Assembly (NCBI RefSeq): GCF_003852515.1
Contig: NZ_QAJK01000024.1
Span: forward strand, 68,564-132,563
Direction of reading: 5' to 3'
From: Variovorax sp. KBW07
GTDB lineage: Bacteria > Pseudomonadota > Gammaproteobacteria > Burkholderiales > Burkholderiaceae_C
DNA length: 64,000 nt
Shown here: positions 27,433 to 40,531 of the stretch, in pieces
Layout: each line of letters opens with the position of its first letter
Numbering within the stretch: position 1 is the stretch's first letter
The notes under the pieces: model-generated
The model's database searches: none
Told to the model about the DNA's origin: nothing
Seen by the model: the letters and a program-made list of their open reading frames with translations, nothing else
Translations under genes and position numbers: made by a program

Positions 27433-28616
27433 CAGCGGCCACCCCACGAGTCGGGCGCCGCCGCTGCACGCACCAGCGCGCCAGCCGACGCGGCCAGCAG
27501 CACGGCGGTGCCCAGCACCATCCACAGCGGCGTGGCCGCCGAATAGGCCAGCGGCGCACCCATCTGGAACTGTTCCATCTGCACGCGGATGTAGTGCGTG
27601 TAGGGCAGCAGGGTGGCCCAGGCCTGCGCGAAGAAGGGCATGGCGACGAGAGGGAAGCCCACGCCGCCGAATGCGAAGGCCGGCGCCGTGATGAAGCCCG
27701 TGGCCGACAGCGCGGTGCGCAACGACCGCGTGAGGCTGGAGACGAAAGCACCGAGCGCAATCGACAGCGCAAGGAACACCACCAGCGCGAACAGCGTCCA
27801 GCCCACCGAGCCGACCGGGTGCCAGCCGCGTCCGGCCGTGATCCACAGCATGGCCGTGACGGCCACCACGGACAGGCTGGTGAAGGGCAGCACCAGCTTG
27901 CCCGCCAGCGCGGCCAGCGCCTCGTGCCAGCGCGGCGCGGTGCCCAGCCACTCGGCAAGGCTGCGGTCGCGCAGTTCGCGGCCCACCGCCCATGCACCCG
28001 CCGTCATCGCGAGGATGTGCAGCAGCGCCGGAATCAGCGCCGCACCCAGAAACTGCTCGTAATCGGTCGATGTGTTGAACAGCGCCACCATGCTCGCCTT
28101 GATCGGGTCCATGCTCACGCGCGCGGACTTCATCGATTCGCCGCGCTTGTTGCGCACCGTGAGCTCGACGCCGGCCGACACCGTGGCGACGGCGGTGCGC
28201 ACGTCGCGCTGGATCAGGCTCGAGTGCGTGCCCAGCTGCGCGTTGTGCAGCAGCACGACCTGGCCGACGCGGCCCTGCTTGACGTCGCGGCTCAGGTCGC
28301 GCGGCAGCTGCACGGCGGCGTCGACGTCGCCGCTGGTCAACGCGCGTGCCATCGCGCCTTCGTCGCTGTACTGCTGCACCACGCGCAGGCCGGGCGTGGC
28401 ATCGAGAAAGCGCACCAGCTGGCGCGAGAGGGCCGAATGATCCTGGTCGAGCACGCCGATGGGCAGTCGCTCGGGCAGGCCGGCGGAAAAAATCCACCAG
28501 ATCAGAAAGACCGCGAGCAGCGGCACCCAGGAGATCATGGCCAGATCCCACGGACGCGTGCGCAGCAGCGCGAACTCGCGCCGTGCACTGGCTGCGGAAA
28601 AGCCTCTGAGGCTCAT
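27432..28616 (-). CDS. ABC-2 type permease (first of two)
   Basis: A 394-residue membrane protein with the same plan as its neighbour: N-terminal helix WVPLLAVFLIWWIFSAG, periplasmic domain with PIGVLDQDHSALSRQLVRF, then C-terminal helices. The DQDHS-LSRQ block is shared by both permeases, so they are paralogues that arose by duplication. It lies 19 bases after the HlyD gene. Members usually work with an ATPase such as RbbA; none is encoded here. Role: export of a drug or lipid-like molecule, inferred from the family. Confidence 0.87.
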   Translation of the reverse strand: MSLRGFSAASARREFALLRTRPWDLAMISWVPLLAVFLIWWIFSAGLPERLPIGVLDQDHSALSRQLVRFLDATPGLRVVQQYSDEGAMARALTSGDVDAAVQLPRDLSRDVKQGRVGQVVLLHNAQLGTHSSLIQRDVRTAVATVSAGVELTVRNKRGESMKSARVSMDPIKASMVALFNTSTDYEQFLGAALIPALLHILAMTAGAWAVGRELRDRSLAEWLGTAPRWHEALAALAGKLVLPFTSLSVVAVTAMLWITAGRGWHPVGSVGWTLFALVVFLALSIALGAFVSSLTRSLRTALSATGFITAPAFAFGGVGFPLVAMPFFAQAWATLLPYTHYIRVQMEQFQMGAPLAYSAATPLWMVLGTAVLLAASAGALVRAAAAPDSWGGR

Positions 28617-28635
28617 CGGGCGGTCCCGTGCAAGC

Positions 28636-29622
28636 TCAGTCGACCAGCACGCTCATGCCGGGCCGCGCGCCCTCGATGGGCTTCAGCGGCCGCGCGCGAA
28701 CCTCGAAGGTGCGCACGTCGAAACCGGCGCCACCGCGCGTGGCACGCCAGGTCGCGAAGTCGGGCATCACGGCGCTGTAGTAGACCTTGAAGCGCGCCGT
28801 GCGCTTGTCTTCGGCCAGCGCGGGCAGGCGCGCGTCGAACTCGTTGCCGAGCGCGAAGCGGGCGAGCCGGTCTTCGCGCACGTTCAGCACCACCCACTGG
28901 TCGCTCAGGTCGACCACGGTGACCACGGCCACGCCCTGCGGCGACAGCTCGCCGACCTTGGCCAGCACCTTGGCCACTTCGCCGCCCACGGGGCTGCGCA
29001 ATTCGGTCTCGGCCTTGGCGGCTTCCGCTTCGGCCACCACGCCGGCGACCTGGCGCGCCTGCGCGCTGGCCGCGGCCTTGTCTTCGGGGCGGGCACCGCT
29101 GCGCGCCATGTCGTACTGCGCCCGCGCCGCAATGGCGGCATCGCGCGAGGCTTTCCAGTTGGCCTCGGCTTCGTCGCGCTTCTGGTCGGCCACCAGGCCT
29201 TCGCGGGCCAGTCCGTCGACACGGCGGAACGAGGTCTGCGCCAGTTGCGCCGCGGTTTCCGCGCGTTGCCATTGCATGCGCGCCATCTCGACCTCTTGCG
29301 GCCGGGCGCCGTTCTGCGCCTTGTCGGCCACGGCCTGCGCGGCTTGTTCCGCGGCGGTGGCCTGCGCGAGCTTGGCCCGCACTTCGGGGCTGTCCATGCG
29401 GACCAGCACCGCGCCGGCCTGGATGCGGTCGCCTTCCTTCACGGCCACTTCGGCGATGCGCGCGGTGACCTTGCCGGCCACGTCGGTTTCGCGTGCCTCC
29501 ATCTGGCCCTGGAACACTTCGGGCGCGGGCTGCGACGCGCGCCAGAAGCCCCAGACCAGCAGCGCCAGCACCAGCAGGGCGACGAAGATCGCAATCAGTT
29601 TTCGGGTCTTGGCACTCATCAT
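28636..29622 (-). CDS. HlyD family periplasmic adaptor (membrane fusion protein)
   Basis: About 328 residues: a short cytoplasmic start, one membrane helix (LIAIFVALLVLALLVWGFW), a lipoyl-like beta region (GKVTARIAEVAVKEGDRIQAG), a long coiled-coil hairpin (about residues 80-200) and a second beta region with LSPQGVAVVTVVDLSDQWVV. This is the YhiI type. It links the inner membrane permeases to TolC. The ATG at 29622 overlaps the TolC-gene stop (TGATG); an ATG at 29619 is also possible. Confidence 0.9.
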   Translation of the reverse strand: MMSAKTRKLIAIFVALLVLALLVWGFWRASQPAPEVFQGQMEARETDVAGKVTARIAEVAVKEGDRIQAGAVLVRMDSPEVRAKLAQATAAEQAAQAVADKAQNGARPQEVEMARMQWQRAETAAQLAQTSFRRVDGLAREGLVADQKRDEAEANWKASRDAAIAARAQYDMARSGARPEDKAAASAQARQVAGVVAEAEAAKAETELRSPVGGEVAKVLAKVGELSPQGVAVVTVVDLSDQWVVLNVREDRLARFALGNEFDARLPALAEDKRTARFKVYYSAVMPDFATWRATRGGAGFDVRTFEVRARPLKPIEGARPGMSVLVD

Positions 29623-31130
29623 CAATTCACCCTCACGTCGGCGCGCGCGATGTACTCGGAAAACTTGTCGGAAAGGCCCGCGCTTTCGAGCAGTTGCGCA
29701 AGCGCCTGCACGTAGTCGTTGGCGGCTTGCGCGCGCTCGGTCAGCACCTTGGCCTGGTTGGTTTCGGCGTCGATCAGGTCGAGCGTGGTGCTCGTGCCTT
29801 CGCGCAGGCCGGCGGTGCGCAGCTTGACGACTTCCTGCGCCAGCTCGACCGAGGCCTTCATTTCCAGGTACTGGCGGCGCGCGTTTTCCAGCGCGCGCCA
29901 GTTGCGCTCGACCAGCAGCGAGATGTCGCTGCGCGCCTGCGCATCGGTGCGTTCGGCCTGCTCGATCTGCTTCAGCGAAGAGGCAGAGAGGGCGTTGCGG
30001 TCGATGGAGTCGTAGAGGGTCCAGCGCACGCCCACGCCGGCCACCCAGTCGGCGTTGCCGCTCTTGAGTTCGCGCGTGCCGAAGGCAATGACCTGCGGGC
30101 GGCGCAAGGCTTCCTCGCCTTCATGCAGTTGCTCGGCCTGCGACTTCTTGGCCGCGACCTTGCCCAGGCCCGGGTGCCGCGTGAGCGCCGAATCGATGAA
30201 GTAGCCGAGCGGCTCGATGGGCGTGCTGATGAGAAACAACGGCGTCTGCGGCGCCACGCTGCCCTCGGCGCGCACCGTGCGCGCCAGTGCCACGGCAGCC
30301 AGTTCCGCGTCGTTCTCGGCCTTGCGCGCGTTGCGCCGGGCTTCTTCGTACGCGGCGCTGGCCTGCAGGCGCTCGACGCGCGAAATGACGCCGGCCGCGA
30401 GCATCTTCTGCGCCGCCGAATCGTGTTGCGCGATGGTGCGCTCGGCCTGGGCGCGCAGCGTGGCCGCGCGCTGCGCGAGCTGGGCGCCGAAATAGCGCTG
30501 CACCAGCAGCGTGTCGACCTCGTGGCCGGCCTGCTCGGCATCGGCCTGCGCTTCGCGCGCCTGCGCCGACACGAAGCCGCGCACCGCGTCGGTCGCGCCG
30601 CCCACGTAGATCGGCCAGACCGCCGAGATCGACGCATTGGCGCCGGTGTCGTGCCGGTTGAGCGTGTAGCTGTTGGGCAACTGCGGAATCGGCACGCGCG
30701 AGATGAAGCCCTGGATCGACGGCGGCAGCGACGAGCCGATCTGCCCGAGCTTCTGGTTGAGCGGGTCGAGGTCGAGGTTCAGGTTGGCGTTGTAGGCATA
30801 GGCCAGCCCAGAGATGCTGACCGACGGACCGCCCAGGCCCTTGACGCCTTCGCTCTGCAGTTCCTTCGACTCGACCGCGGCGCGCGCGGCGGCCAGCTTG
30901 TCGGAGCGGTCGACCATGCGGGCGCGGGCCGCATCGAAGCTCAGCGCCAGCGCGTTGTTGTCAGTGCGCGCCTGGGCGAAGGCGCTGGCGCCGCCCACTG
31001 CCAGGGGCAGCAGCGACACCAGCAAGGGAAAGAGAAGAGGGCGGACGAAGAAAGAAAAAGAATGGGCGACAGGGCGGGTCGCCGCGGCCGCCAAGGAGGA
31101 GTCTCTTTGCGGCATGGTCAGCTCGATCAT
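29622..31130 (-). CDS. TolC family outer membrane efflux protein
   Basis: About 502 residues with a signal peptide ending near GGASAFAQ and two outer membrane factor repeats rich in heptad-type alanine, glutamate and glutamine. Motifs include the LEAARRQYLEMKASVELAQE-type helices near the C-terminus and YVQALAQLLESAGL at the end. It forms the outer membrane channel for the exporter with the HlyD and ABC-2 proteins that follow. The ATG at 31130 lies 7 bases after the SnoaL-like gene; an ATG at 31115 is an alternative. Confidence 0.9.
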   Translation of the reverse strand: MIELTMPQRDSSLAAAATRPVAHSFSFFVRPLLFPLLVSLLPLAVGGASAFAQARTDNNALALSFDAARARMVDRSDKLAAARAAVESKELQSEGVKGLGGPSVSISGLAYAYNANLNLDLDPLNQKLGQIGSSLPPSIQGFISRVPIPQLPNSYTLNRHDTGANASISAVWPIYVGGATDAVRGFVSAQAREAQADAEQAGHEVDTLLVQRYFGAQLAQRAATLRAQAERTIAQHDSAAQKMLAAGVISRVERLQASAAYEEARRNARKAENDAELAAVALARTVRAEGSVAPQTPLFLISTPIEPLGYFIDSALTRHPGLGKVAAKKSQAEQLHEGEEALRRPQVIAFGTRELKSGNADWVAGVGVRWTLYDSIDRNALSASSLKQIEQAERTDAQARSDISLLVERNWRALENARRQYLEMKASVELAQEVVKLRTAGLREGTSTTLDLIDAETNQAKVLTERAQAANDYVQALAQLLESAGLSDKFSEYIARADVRVN

Positions 31131-31137
31131 CCGCGGG

Positions 31138-31506
31138 TCAGGCCGGCTTTCTCTGTGCCGGGTCGTAGAAGAACTGCTCTTCGGCAATGCGCTCGCCCTC
31201 CCAGCGCTGCCAGGCAATTTCTTCCATGCGCATGCGGGCGCCTCCCTTGAAGGTGAATTCGAAGATCCAGTGGATGGCCACGTGGTCCCCGTTCACCAGC
31301 ACCGGCCGCACGCAGGTGGAAACCACCGTTTCGGTGCGGTCGAGCACAGCCGATTCCTGTGCCACCAGCGTGCTGCGGCCGCGCCGCGGCTCGGCCTGGT
31401 TTTCGCGCATGGTGGCGTCTTCGGTGTAGTAGTCCTCGATGACTTTGGCATGCGCGCCGCCTTCGACGGCGGCGATGAAGGATTCGAGTCGTTCGGGTGT
31501 GGGCAT
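31138..31506 (-). CDS. SnoaL/NTF2-like protein
   Basis: A 122-residue protein with an NTF2-like fold pattern: helix FIAAVEGGAHAKVIEDYYTEDATMREN at the start, then beta strands ending in a MRMEEIAWQRWEGERIAEEQFFYD stretch that is typical of SnoaL-like proteins. Such domains bind small molecules or act as isomerases. It starts one base after the hppA stop codon and ends 7 bases before tolC, so it is tightly built into this unit. Function unknown. Confidence 0.8.
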   Translation of the reverse strand: MPTPERLESFIAAVEGGAHAKVIEDYYTEDATMRENQAEPRRGRSTLVAQESAVLDRTETVVSTCVRPVLVNGDHVAIHWIFEFTFKGGARMRMEEIAWQRWEGERIAEEQFFYDPAQRKPA

Positions 31507-31507
31507 T

Positions 31508-34021
<2,514 letters not shown>

Positions 34022-34276
34022 GCTTTGCTTCTCCATTCGTTCGTTGTGACTTGTGGAGACGGACAGCATGGGCCCTGCGCACAACGCGTACGGGACCATG
34101 TTCTCCGCCGCGTTGCTTCCTCGAAGCTCGCTGCACCCGAAGGTGAGGAGCCGATTGGCCAACGGTTGCAATTTACAGGCAAAAACGCGGGCGTGTGCGA
34201 CCGCCCGGTGACACGGAAAGTAAACTCAGGGTTTGTCCCCGTCCCCCTCATACTTTTCAACTACTCGAAAAACGTC

Positions 34277-34804
34277 ATGTCCTTCGACAAAGTCTCCCCC
34301 GGCAAGAACGTTCCCGACGCCTTCAATGTCGTGATCGAAATCCCCATGAACGCCGACCCGATCAAGTACGAAGTCGACAAGGAATCGGGCGCGATCTTCG
34401 TCGACCGTTTCATGACGACGGCCATGTACTACCCGGCCAACTACGGCTACGTGCCGCAGACGCTGTCGGGCGACGGCGACCCGGTCGACGTGCTGGTGAT
34501 CGCCCCGTACCCGCTGCTGCCGGGCGTGGTGGTGCCGTGCCGCCCCCTGGGCATCCTGATGATGGAAGACGAAGCCGGCGTCGACGGCAAGGTGCTGGCC
34601 GTGCCCACCGACAAGGTGCTGCCGATCTACAGCCACTGGAAGTCGGTCGACGACGTGAACCCGATGCGCCTGAAGGCCATCAGCCACTTCTTCGAGCACT
34701 ACAAGGACCTGGAAGCAGGCAAGTGGGTCAAGGTGCTGGGCTGGGAAGGCATCGATGCCGCCAAGAAGGAAGTGCTCGATGGCATCGCCGCGTACAAGAA
34801 GTAA
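34277..34804 (+). CDS. ppa: Inorganic pyrophosphatase, soluble family I
   Basis: A 175-residue cytoplasmic enzyme that hydrolyses pyrophosphate. The active-site signature DGDPVDVLV is present, with [12 protein letters not shown] before it and [15 protein letters not shown] near the end. Length is standard for the hexameric bacterial form. It is divergent from hppA; the 255-base spacer has no coding sequence and no clear sigma-70 box that I can defend. Soluble and membrane pyrophosphatases side by side split pyrophosphate use between heat loss and proton pumping. Confidence 0.96.
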   Translation: MSFDKVSPGKNVPDAFNVVIEIPMNADPIKYEVDKESGAIFVDRFMTTAMYYPANYGYVPQTLSGDGDPVDVLVIAPYPLLPGVVVPCRPLGILMMEDEAGVDGKVLAVPTDKVLPIYSHWKSVDDVNPMRLKAISHFFEHYKDLEAGKWVKVLGWEGIDAAKKEVLDGIAAYKK

Positions 34805-34843
34805 CTTTCTTCGCTTGAAGGACGGCCCGGATGCTCCGGGCTG

Positions 34844-35596
34844 TCAGGCCCGGACCGCTTCTGCGGCCAGCCGCATCCATTCGCGGTTGACGTCTCGCGC
34901 ATGCGAGTTCCAATGGCGCGCCGCCTGCTGGAGCTCGCTCCACTGGCGCTGCGCGCCAGCGGTGTCGCCTTGTTGGGCCAGCCACGCAATGAAGCGGGCA
35001 CGTATTTCCACGGTGTTGTAGCTGTTCAGCGCAGCCTCGAAGGCTTCGCGCGCTTCCGGCGTGCGGCCCTCGGCGGCGAGCGCGCGGGCGTTCAGCACGG
35101 CGACTTCGTCCTTGCGGTAGTCGTCGCGCACCGCACGCAGGCTTTGCAACGCCTGCTGCGCCTCGCGGGCCGAGGCCGGGCCGCCCTCGGCGATCAGCGC
35201 ACTGGCCAGGCCGAACTGCAGTTCGGGGTCGGAAGCGAAGGGGCCTTTCAGCGCGTCGCGGTAGTGCCCGACGGCATCGGCTGCCTGGCCGCGATCCAGG
35301 GCCGCTTTGGCGAGCCGCAGCTTGTTCTGTGCCGTGGGGGCCAGGTCGTAGGCATCGGCGGCGGCGCGGTATTCACGCTCGGGGTCGAGGAAGCCGATGG
35401 CCGCGTTGGCCACCTTGCCCGCGGTGCGCTGCATGCGCGAGGCCGGCAGGTACTCGACCACGAAGTACACGATGCTGCCGAGCAGCGGGAAGCTGAAAAG
35501 AATGATCAGCCAGTAGATCTGCTTGCCGTGGCGCATGGCGTGCACGGCGAAGAACAGTGCGATGAGGACGTGCAGCCCCAGTCCGACGAATGGCAT
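34844..35596 (-). CDS. PLDc_N-type membrane segment fused to a tetratricopeptide-like protein
   Basis: A 250-residue protein. Residues 1-50 form two membrane helices of the 'phospholipase D nuclease N-terminal' type (IYWLIILFSFPLLGSIVYFVVEYLP). The rest is a soluble helical repeat (AQNKLRLAKAALDRGQAADAVGHYRDAL, then further repeats) like TPR, about residues 80-235. No phospholipase motif is present, so this is an anchored scaffold or chaperone-like protein, not an enzyme. It is convergent with ppa. Function unknown. Confidence 0.78.
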   Translation of the reverse strand: MPFVGLGLHVLIALFFAVHAMRHGKQIYWLIILFSFPLLGSIVYFVVEYLPASRMQRTAGKVANAAIGFLDPEREYRAAADAYDLAPTAQNKLRLAKAALDRGQAADAVGHYRDALKGPFASDPELQFGLASALIAEGGPASAREAQQALQSLRAVRDDYRKDEVAVLNARALAAEGRTPEAREAFEAALNSYNTVEIRARFIAWLAQQGDTAGAQRQWSELQQAARHWNSHARDVNREWMRLAAEAVRA

Positions 35597-35667
35597 CGAA
35601 ATCCCTCCTTGTTGTCTTGATATTGGGCGCGTTTATAGCAGCCCCGGGAGGCGATTTGGCGGCCCGA

Positions 35668-36822
35668 TCAGGCTGCCTTGAACGGGCTGCGCTCGCCCAG
35701 GTGGTCCATGTAGTTTTGGATGCCCGCGCCTTCGCGTTCGAGAAAGCGCTCGACCGCATCGGAGAACGCCGGATGCGCGAGCCAATGGGCGCTGGTGGTC
35801 TTCACGGGCATCAAGGCGCGCGCCATCTTGTGCTCGCCCTGGGCGCCGCCCTCGAAGCGCTTGGCGCCGTGCGCGATGCACCAGGCCAGCGGCTGGTAGT
35901 AGCAGGCCTCGAAGTGCAGGCAATCGACGCGTTCCAGGGCGCCCCAGTAGCGGCCGTAGGCGACGAGCGGCTCGTCCGCCTGCGTCGACAGTGCGATCAG
36001 GCTGGCGGCCATGGGCTTGCCGTCGCGTTCGGCAATGAACAGCAGCCAGGCCTCGGGCAGCGTGTCGGCCATGCGCTGGAAGAAGTCGCGCGTGAGGTAG
36101 GGCGGATTGCCGTGCTCGCGGTAGGTGCGCTCGTAGCAGCGGTAGAAGAAGTCCCAGTCGGCCTTCGAGATATCGGCGCCGCGCGACCAGCGAAAACTCA
36201 CGCCGGCATCGGCCACCTTGCGGCGCTCCTGGCGGATCTTCTTGCGCTTGTCGTGGGCCAGGCTGGCGAGGAAGGCGTCGAAGTCGGGGTAGGCTGCGTT
36301 CGTCCAGTGGAATTGAACTGTGTTGCGCAGCATCAGCCCGGCCTCGGTGCAGGCTGCAATGTCTGCGTCGGCGCCGAACAGCAGGTGCAGCGACGACAGT
36401 TCTTCCTGCTTGCACAGCGCGACCAGCGCCTGCACCAGCAGCGTGCGGCTCTGCGCATCGCGCGCCAGCAGGCGCGTGCCGGGCACCGGGGTGAAGGGCA
36501 CGGCGACCACGGCCTTGGGGTAGTAGGCCAGGCCGTGCTGTTCGTAGGCGTTGGCCCAGGCCCAGTCGAAGACGTATTCGCCGTACGAATGGTCCTTGAT
36601 GTAGAACGGGCAGGCGGCTGCCAGCTGCTCGCCGCGCCACAGCGTGACGAACTGCGGCGTCCATCCGCTCGCGGGCGAGGCGCTGCCGCTTTCGTGCAGC
36701 GCCGACAGGTATTCGTGGCGCATGAAAGGCGAGGGCTCGGCCTCGCCGGCCAGCAGCGCGTTCCAGGCTTGCGGGCTCACGTCCGACGGCGACGCCAGAA
36801 CCCGAATGACATAATCGTTCAA
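35668..36822 (-). CDS. GNAT-type N-acyltransferase, FemAB/peptidogalycan-like family
   Basis: A 384-residue cytoplasmic protein of the family known as 'peptidogalycan biosynthesis/recognition' or GNAT. Typical blocks are SPFMRHEYLSALHESGS near the start, FDWAWANAYEQHGLAYYPK, RKKIRQERRKVADAGV and the C-terminal EACYYQPLAWCIAHGAKRFEGGAQGEHK. I favour a TTG start at 36822 because a GGAAG stretch precedes it and homologues begin near MNDYV; the ATG at 36861 would overlap the divergent nadE start. The substrate is unknown. Confidence 0.83.
   Translation of the reverse strand: MNDYVIRVLASPSDVSPQAWNALLAGEAEPSPFMRHEYLSALHESGSASPASGWTPQFVTLWRGEQLAAACPFYIKDHSYGEYVFDWAWANAYEQHGLAYYPKAVVAVPFTPVPGTRLLARDAQSRTLLVQALVALCKQEELSSLHLLFGADADIAACTEAGLMLRNTVQFHWTNAAYPDFDAFLASLAHDKRKKIRQERRKVADAGVSFRWSRGADISKADWDFFYRCYERTYREHGNPPYLTRDFFQRMADTLPEAWLLFIAERDGKPMAASLIALSTQADEPLVAYGRYWGALERVDCLHFEACYYQPLAWCIAHGAKRFEGGAQGEHKMARALMPVKTTSAHWLAHPAFSDAVERFLEREGAGIQNYMDHLGERSPFKAA
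36807..36815 (+). promoter_or_regulatory. Probable extended -10 promoter of nadE-glnB
   Basis: TGACATAAT reads as an extended -10 (TG-N-CATAAT), placing the transcript start near 36822, 20 bases before the nadE ATG. It lies inside the 5' end of the divergent GNAT gene. No good -35 is visible. Confidence 0.4.
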
Positions 36823-36841
36823 GCCTTTTTCTTCCTTCTGT

Positions 36842-38874
<2,033 letters not shown>

Positions 38875-38880
38875 CAAGGC

Positions 38881-38907
38881 ACAAAGCCCCCTCGCGGGGG
38901 GCTTTGT
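38881..38907. terminator. Hairpin terminator after glnB
   Basis: An 11-bp stem ACAAAGCCCCC / GGGGGCTTTGT surrounds a short TCGCG loop, between glnB and the convergent LOG gene. The stem ends in A/T pairs, so it can work in both directions. Confidence 0.75.
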
Positions 38908-38926
38908 CGTTCGTTGAAGGCAGGCG

Positions 38927-39517
38927 TCAGAGGTTTTCCGACAGCCTGTCTTCGCGCGGATGGAGCGGCACCTCGGCGCGCAGGGCCGTCAGCAGTTCGG
39001 TCGCATCGGTGCCGGTGCGAATCAGTTCCATCTGCCATTCGCCCATGAAGCCCTCGCGCACGCTGTGCGCCAGGAAGCCCAGCAGTCCGTCGTAGTAGCC
39101 GGCGGTGTTGAGGATGCCGGTCGGCTTGTCGTGGTAGCCGAGCTGGCGCCAGGTCCAGATCTCGAACAGTTCCTCGAAGGTGCCGATGCCGCCCGGCAGC
39201 GCCACGAAGGCGTCGGCGCGTTCGCCCATCATGGCCTTGCGCTCGTGCATGGTGTCGACCACGTGCAGCTCGTCGCACAGCGGGTTGGCAAGCTCCTTGT
39301 CGACCAGTGCCTTGGGAATGATGCCGACGACGCGGCCGCCGGCGGTGCGTGTGGCCTCGGCCACCGTGCCCATCAGGCCGGTGCGGCCGCCGCCGTAGAC
39401 CAGTTGGCCGCCGTGCTGGCCGATCCATTGGCCGACCGCTTGCGCGGCCTGGGAAAACTCGGGGCGCTCGCCGGGGCGCGAGCCGCAATACACACAGATC
39501 GAAAATTCAGGATTCAT
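38927..39517 (-). CDS. LOG family protein (cytokinin riboside phosphate phosphoribohydrolase-like)
   Basis: A 196-residue Rossmann-fold enzyme with the LOG signatures VYGGGRTGLMGTVAEA (about residues 39-54) and PGGIGTFEELFEIWTW (about 105-120). Plant and bacterial LOG proteins release free cytokinin bases from riboside monophosphates; many bacterial ones act on AMP-like nucleotides or simply have unknown roles. The start at 39517 gives the usual MNPEFSICVYCGSRPG beginning. It is convergent with glnB. Confidence 0.9.
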   Translation of the reverse strand: MNPEFSICVYCGSRPGERPEFSQAAQAVGQWIGQHGGQLVYGGGRTGLMGTVAEATRTAGGRVVGIIPKALVDKELANPLCDELHVVDTMHERKAMMGERADAFVALPGGIGTFEELFEIWTWRQLGYHDKPTGILNTAGYYDGLLGFLAHSVREGFMGEWQMELIRTGTDATELLTALRAEVPLHPREDRLSENL

Positions 39518-39548
39518 CCCGCCATCATGCCGCAGCCCGCGGGCCTTC

Positions 39549-39956
39549 TCATGACATGAAGCGTTGCCACAGCGCGGCGACCCAGATGCCCCCGCACAGC
39601 GTGAGCGACAGCAGCACGGCGGCGCTGCCCATGTCCTTGGCGCGCTTGGAAAGGTCGTGCCATTCGGGACCGATGCGGTCGATGGCGGCTTCCACGGCGG
39701 TGTTGAGCAGCTCGACGATCATCACCAGGATGGCGCTGCCCGCGAGCAGTGCCACTTCGACCCAGCTGCGCCCGAGCCAGAAGGCCGCCGGAATCATCAC
39801 CATCGACAGGATGGCTTCCTGGCGAAAGGCGGGTTCGCTCCAACCGGCACGCAGGCCGTGCAGCGAGATCAGCGTGGCATGCCAGACGCGCTCGAAACCC
39901 TTGCGGGCCTTCTGCGGGTTGACGGCGGGATCGGGCAGGTCGGGCAAGGCACTCAT
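39549..39956 (-). CDS. dgkA: Diacylglycerol kinase
   Basis: A 135-residue inner membrane enzyme with three helices. The DgkA signature is seen as VELLNTAVEAAIDRIGPEWHDLSKRAKDMGSAAVLLS. It recycles diacylglycerol to phosphatidic acid. The N-terminal segment is slightly longer than in E. coli. Its start overlaps the stop of the RDD gene (39953-39956, ATGA), so translation of the two is likely linked. Confidence 0.93.
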   Translation of the reverse strand: MSALPDLPDPAVNPQKARKGFERVWHATLISLHGLRAGWSEPAFRQEAILSMVMIPAAFWLGRSWVEVALLAGSAILVMIVELLNTAVEAAIDRIGPEWHDLSKRAKDMGSAAVLLSLTLCGGIWVAALWQRFMS

Positions 39957-40519
39957 CGGCGGCTCATCGGTTTGGAGGTGATGAGCCGCGTACCGGCCCA
40001 GGCGTCGTGCCAGAACTGGCGGTCGGGGTGAAAACGTGCGAGCAGGGCCCAGACGGCGATCCAGCCGAGCAGCAGGACCAGCGTTTCGACCACGGGCACG
40101 CCCATCAGGGGGTGAAGTGCTAGGGGCGGCAGCAGCCAGATCCAGCTCAGCACGTAGCGGAAAAAGGCGCGCAACTGGGTGACCGGGCGGCCTTGCGTGT
40201 CGACGATGCGGATGTTCCAGGTTTTCATGCCCAGCGTCTGGCCCTTGCTCCAGAACCAGATGAAGTACACGCCGAACACCACGAACAGGTAGGCCAGCAG
40301 CAGCGGGCGGCGTGTTTCATCGACGGCATTGCGCATCTGGCTGAGCGCACTGAAAAGCCAACCGGCCGTCATGGCCACGGCGAACAGCAGCATGCCCTCG
40401 TAGAGCCAGCAGGCCATGCGGCGCCAGAGGCCGGGCACCGTTGAAGCAAAGGTGCTGCTCGTGATGGAGGCGGGAGCGGGCTGATCTGGTCCCGAAGCCT
40501 CGGGCGTACTGGAAACCAT
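39953..40519 (-). CDS. RDD family membrane protein
   Basis: A 188-residue protein with about four hydrophobic segments. The RDD domain is seen in WRRMACWLYEGMLLFAVAMTAGW and GQTLGMKTWNIRIVDTQGRPVTQLRAFFRY. Some RDD proteins are Na+(Li+)/H+ antiporters, others are of unknown function. It follows the DUF3106 gene by 12 bases and is part of the minus-strand run from the sigma factor gene to dgkA. Confidence 0.85.
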   Translation of the reverse strand: MVSSTPEASGPDQPAPASITSSTFASTVPGLWRRMACWLYEGMLLFAVAMTAGWLFSALSQMRNAVDETRRPLLLAYLFVVFGVYFIWFWSKGQTLGMKTWNIRIVDTQGRPVTQLRAFFRYVLSWIWLLPPLALHPLMGVPVVETLVLLLGWIAVWALLARFHPDRQFWHDAWAGTRLITSKPMSRR

Positions 40520-40531
40520 CGAAGCCTTGGG

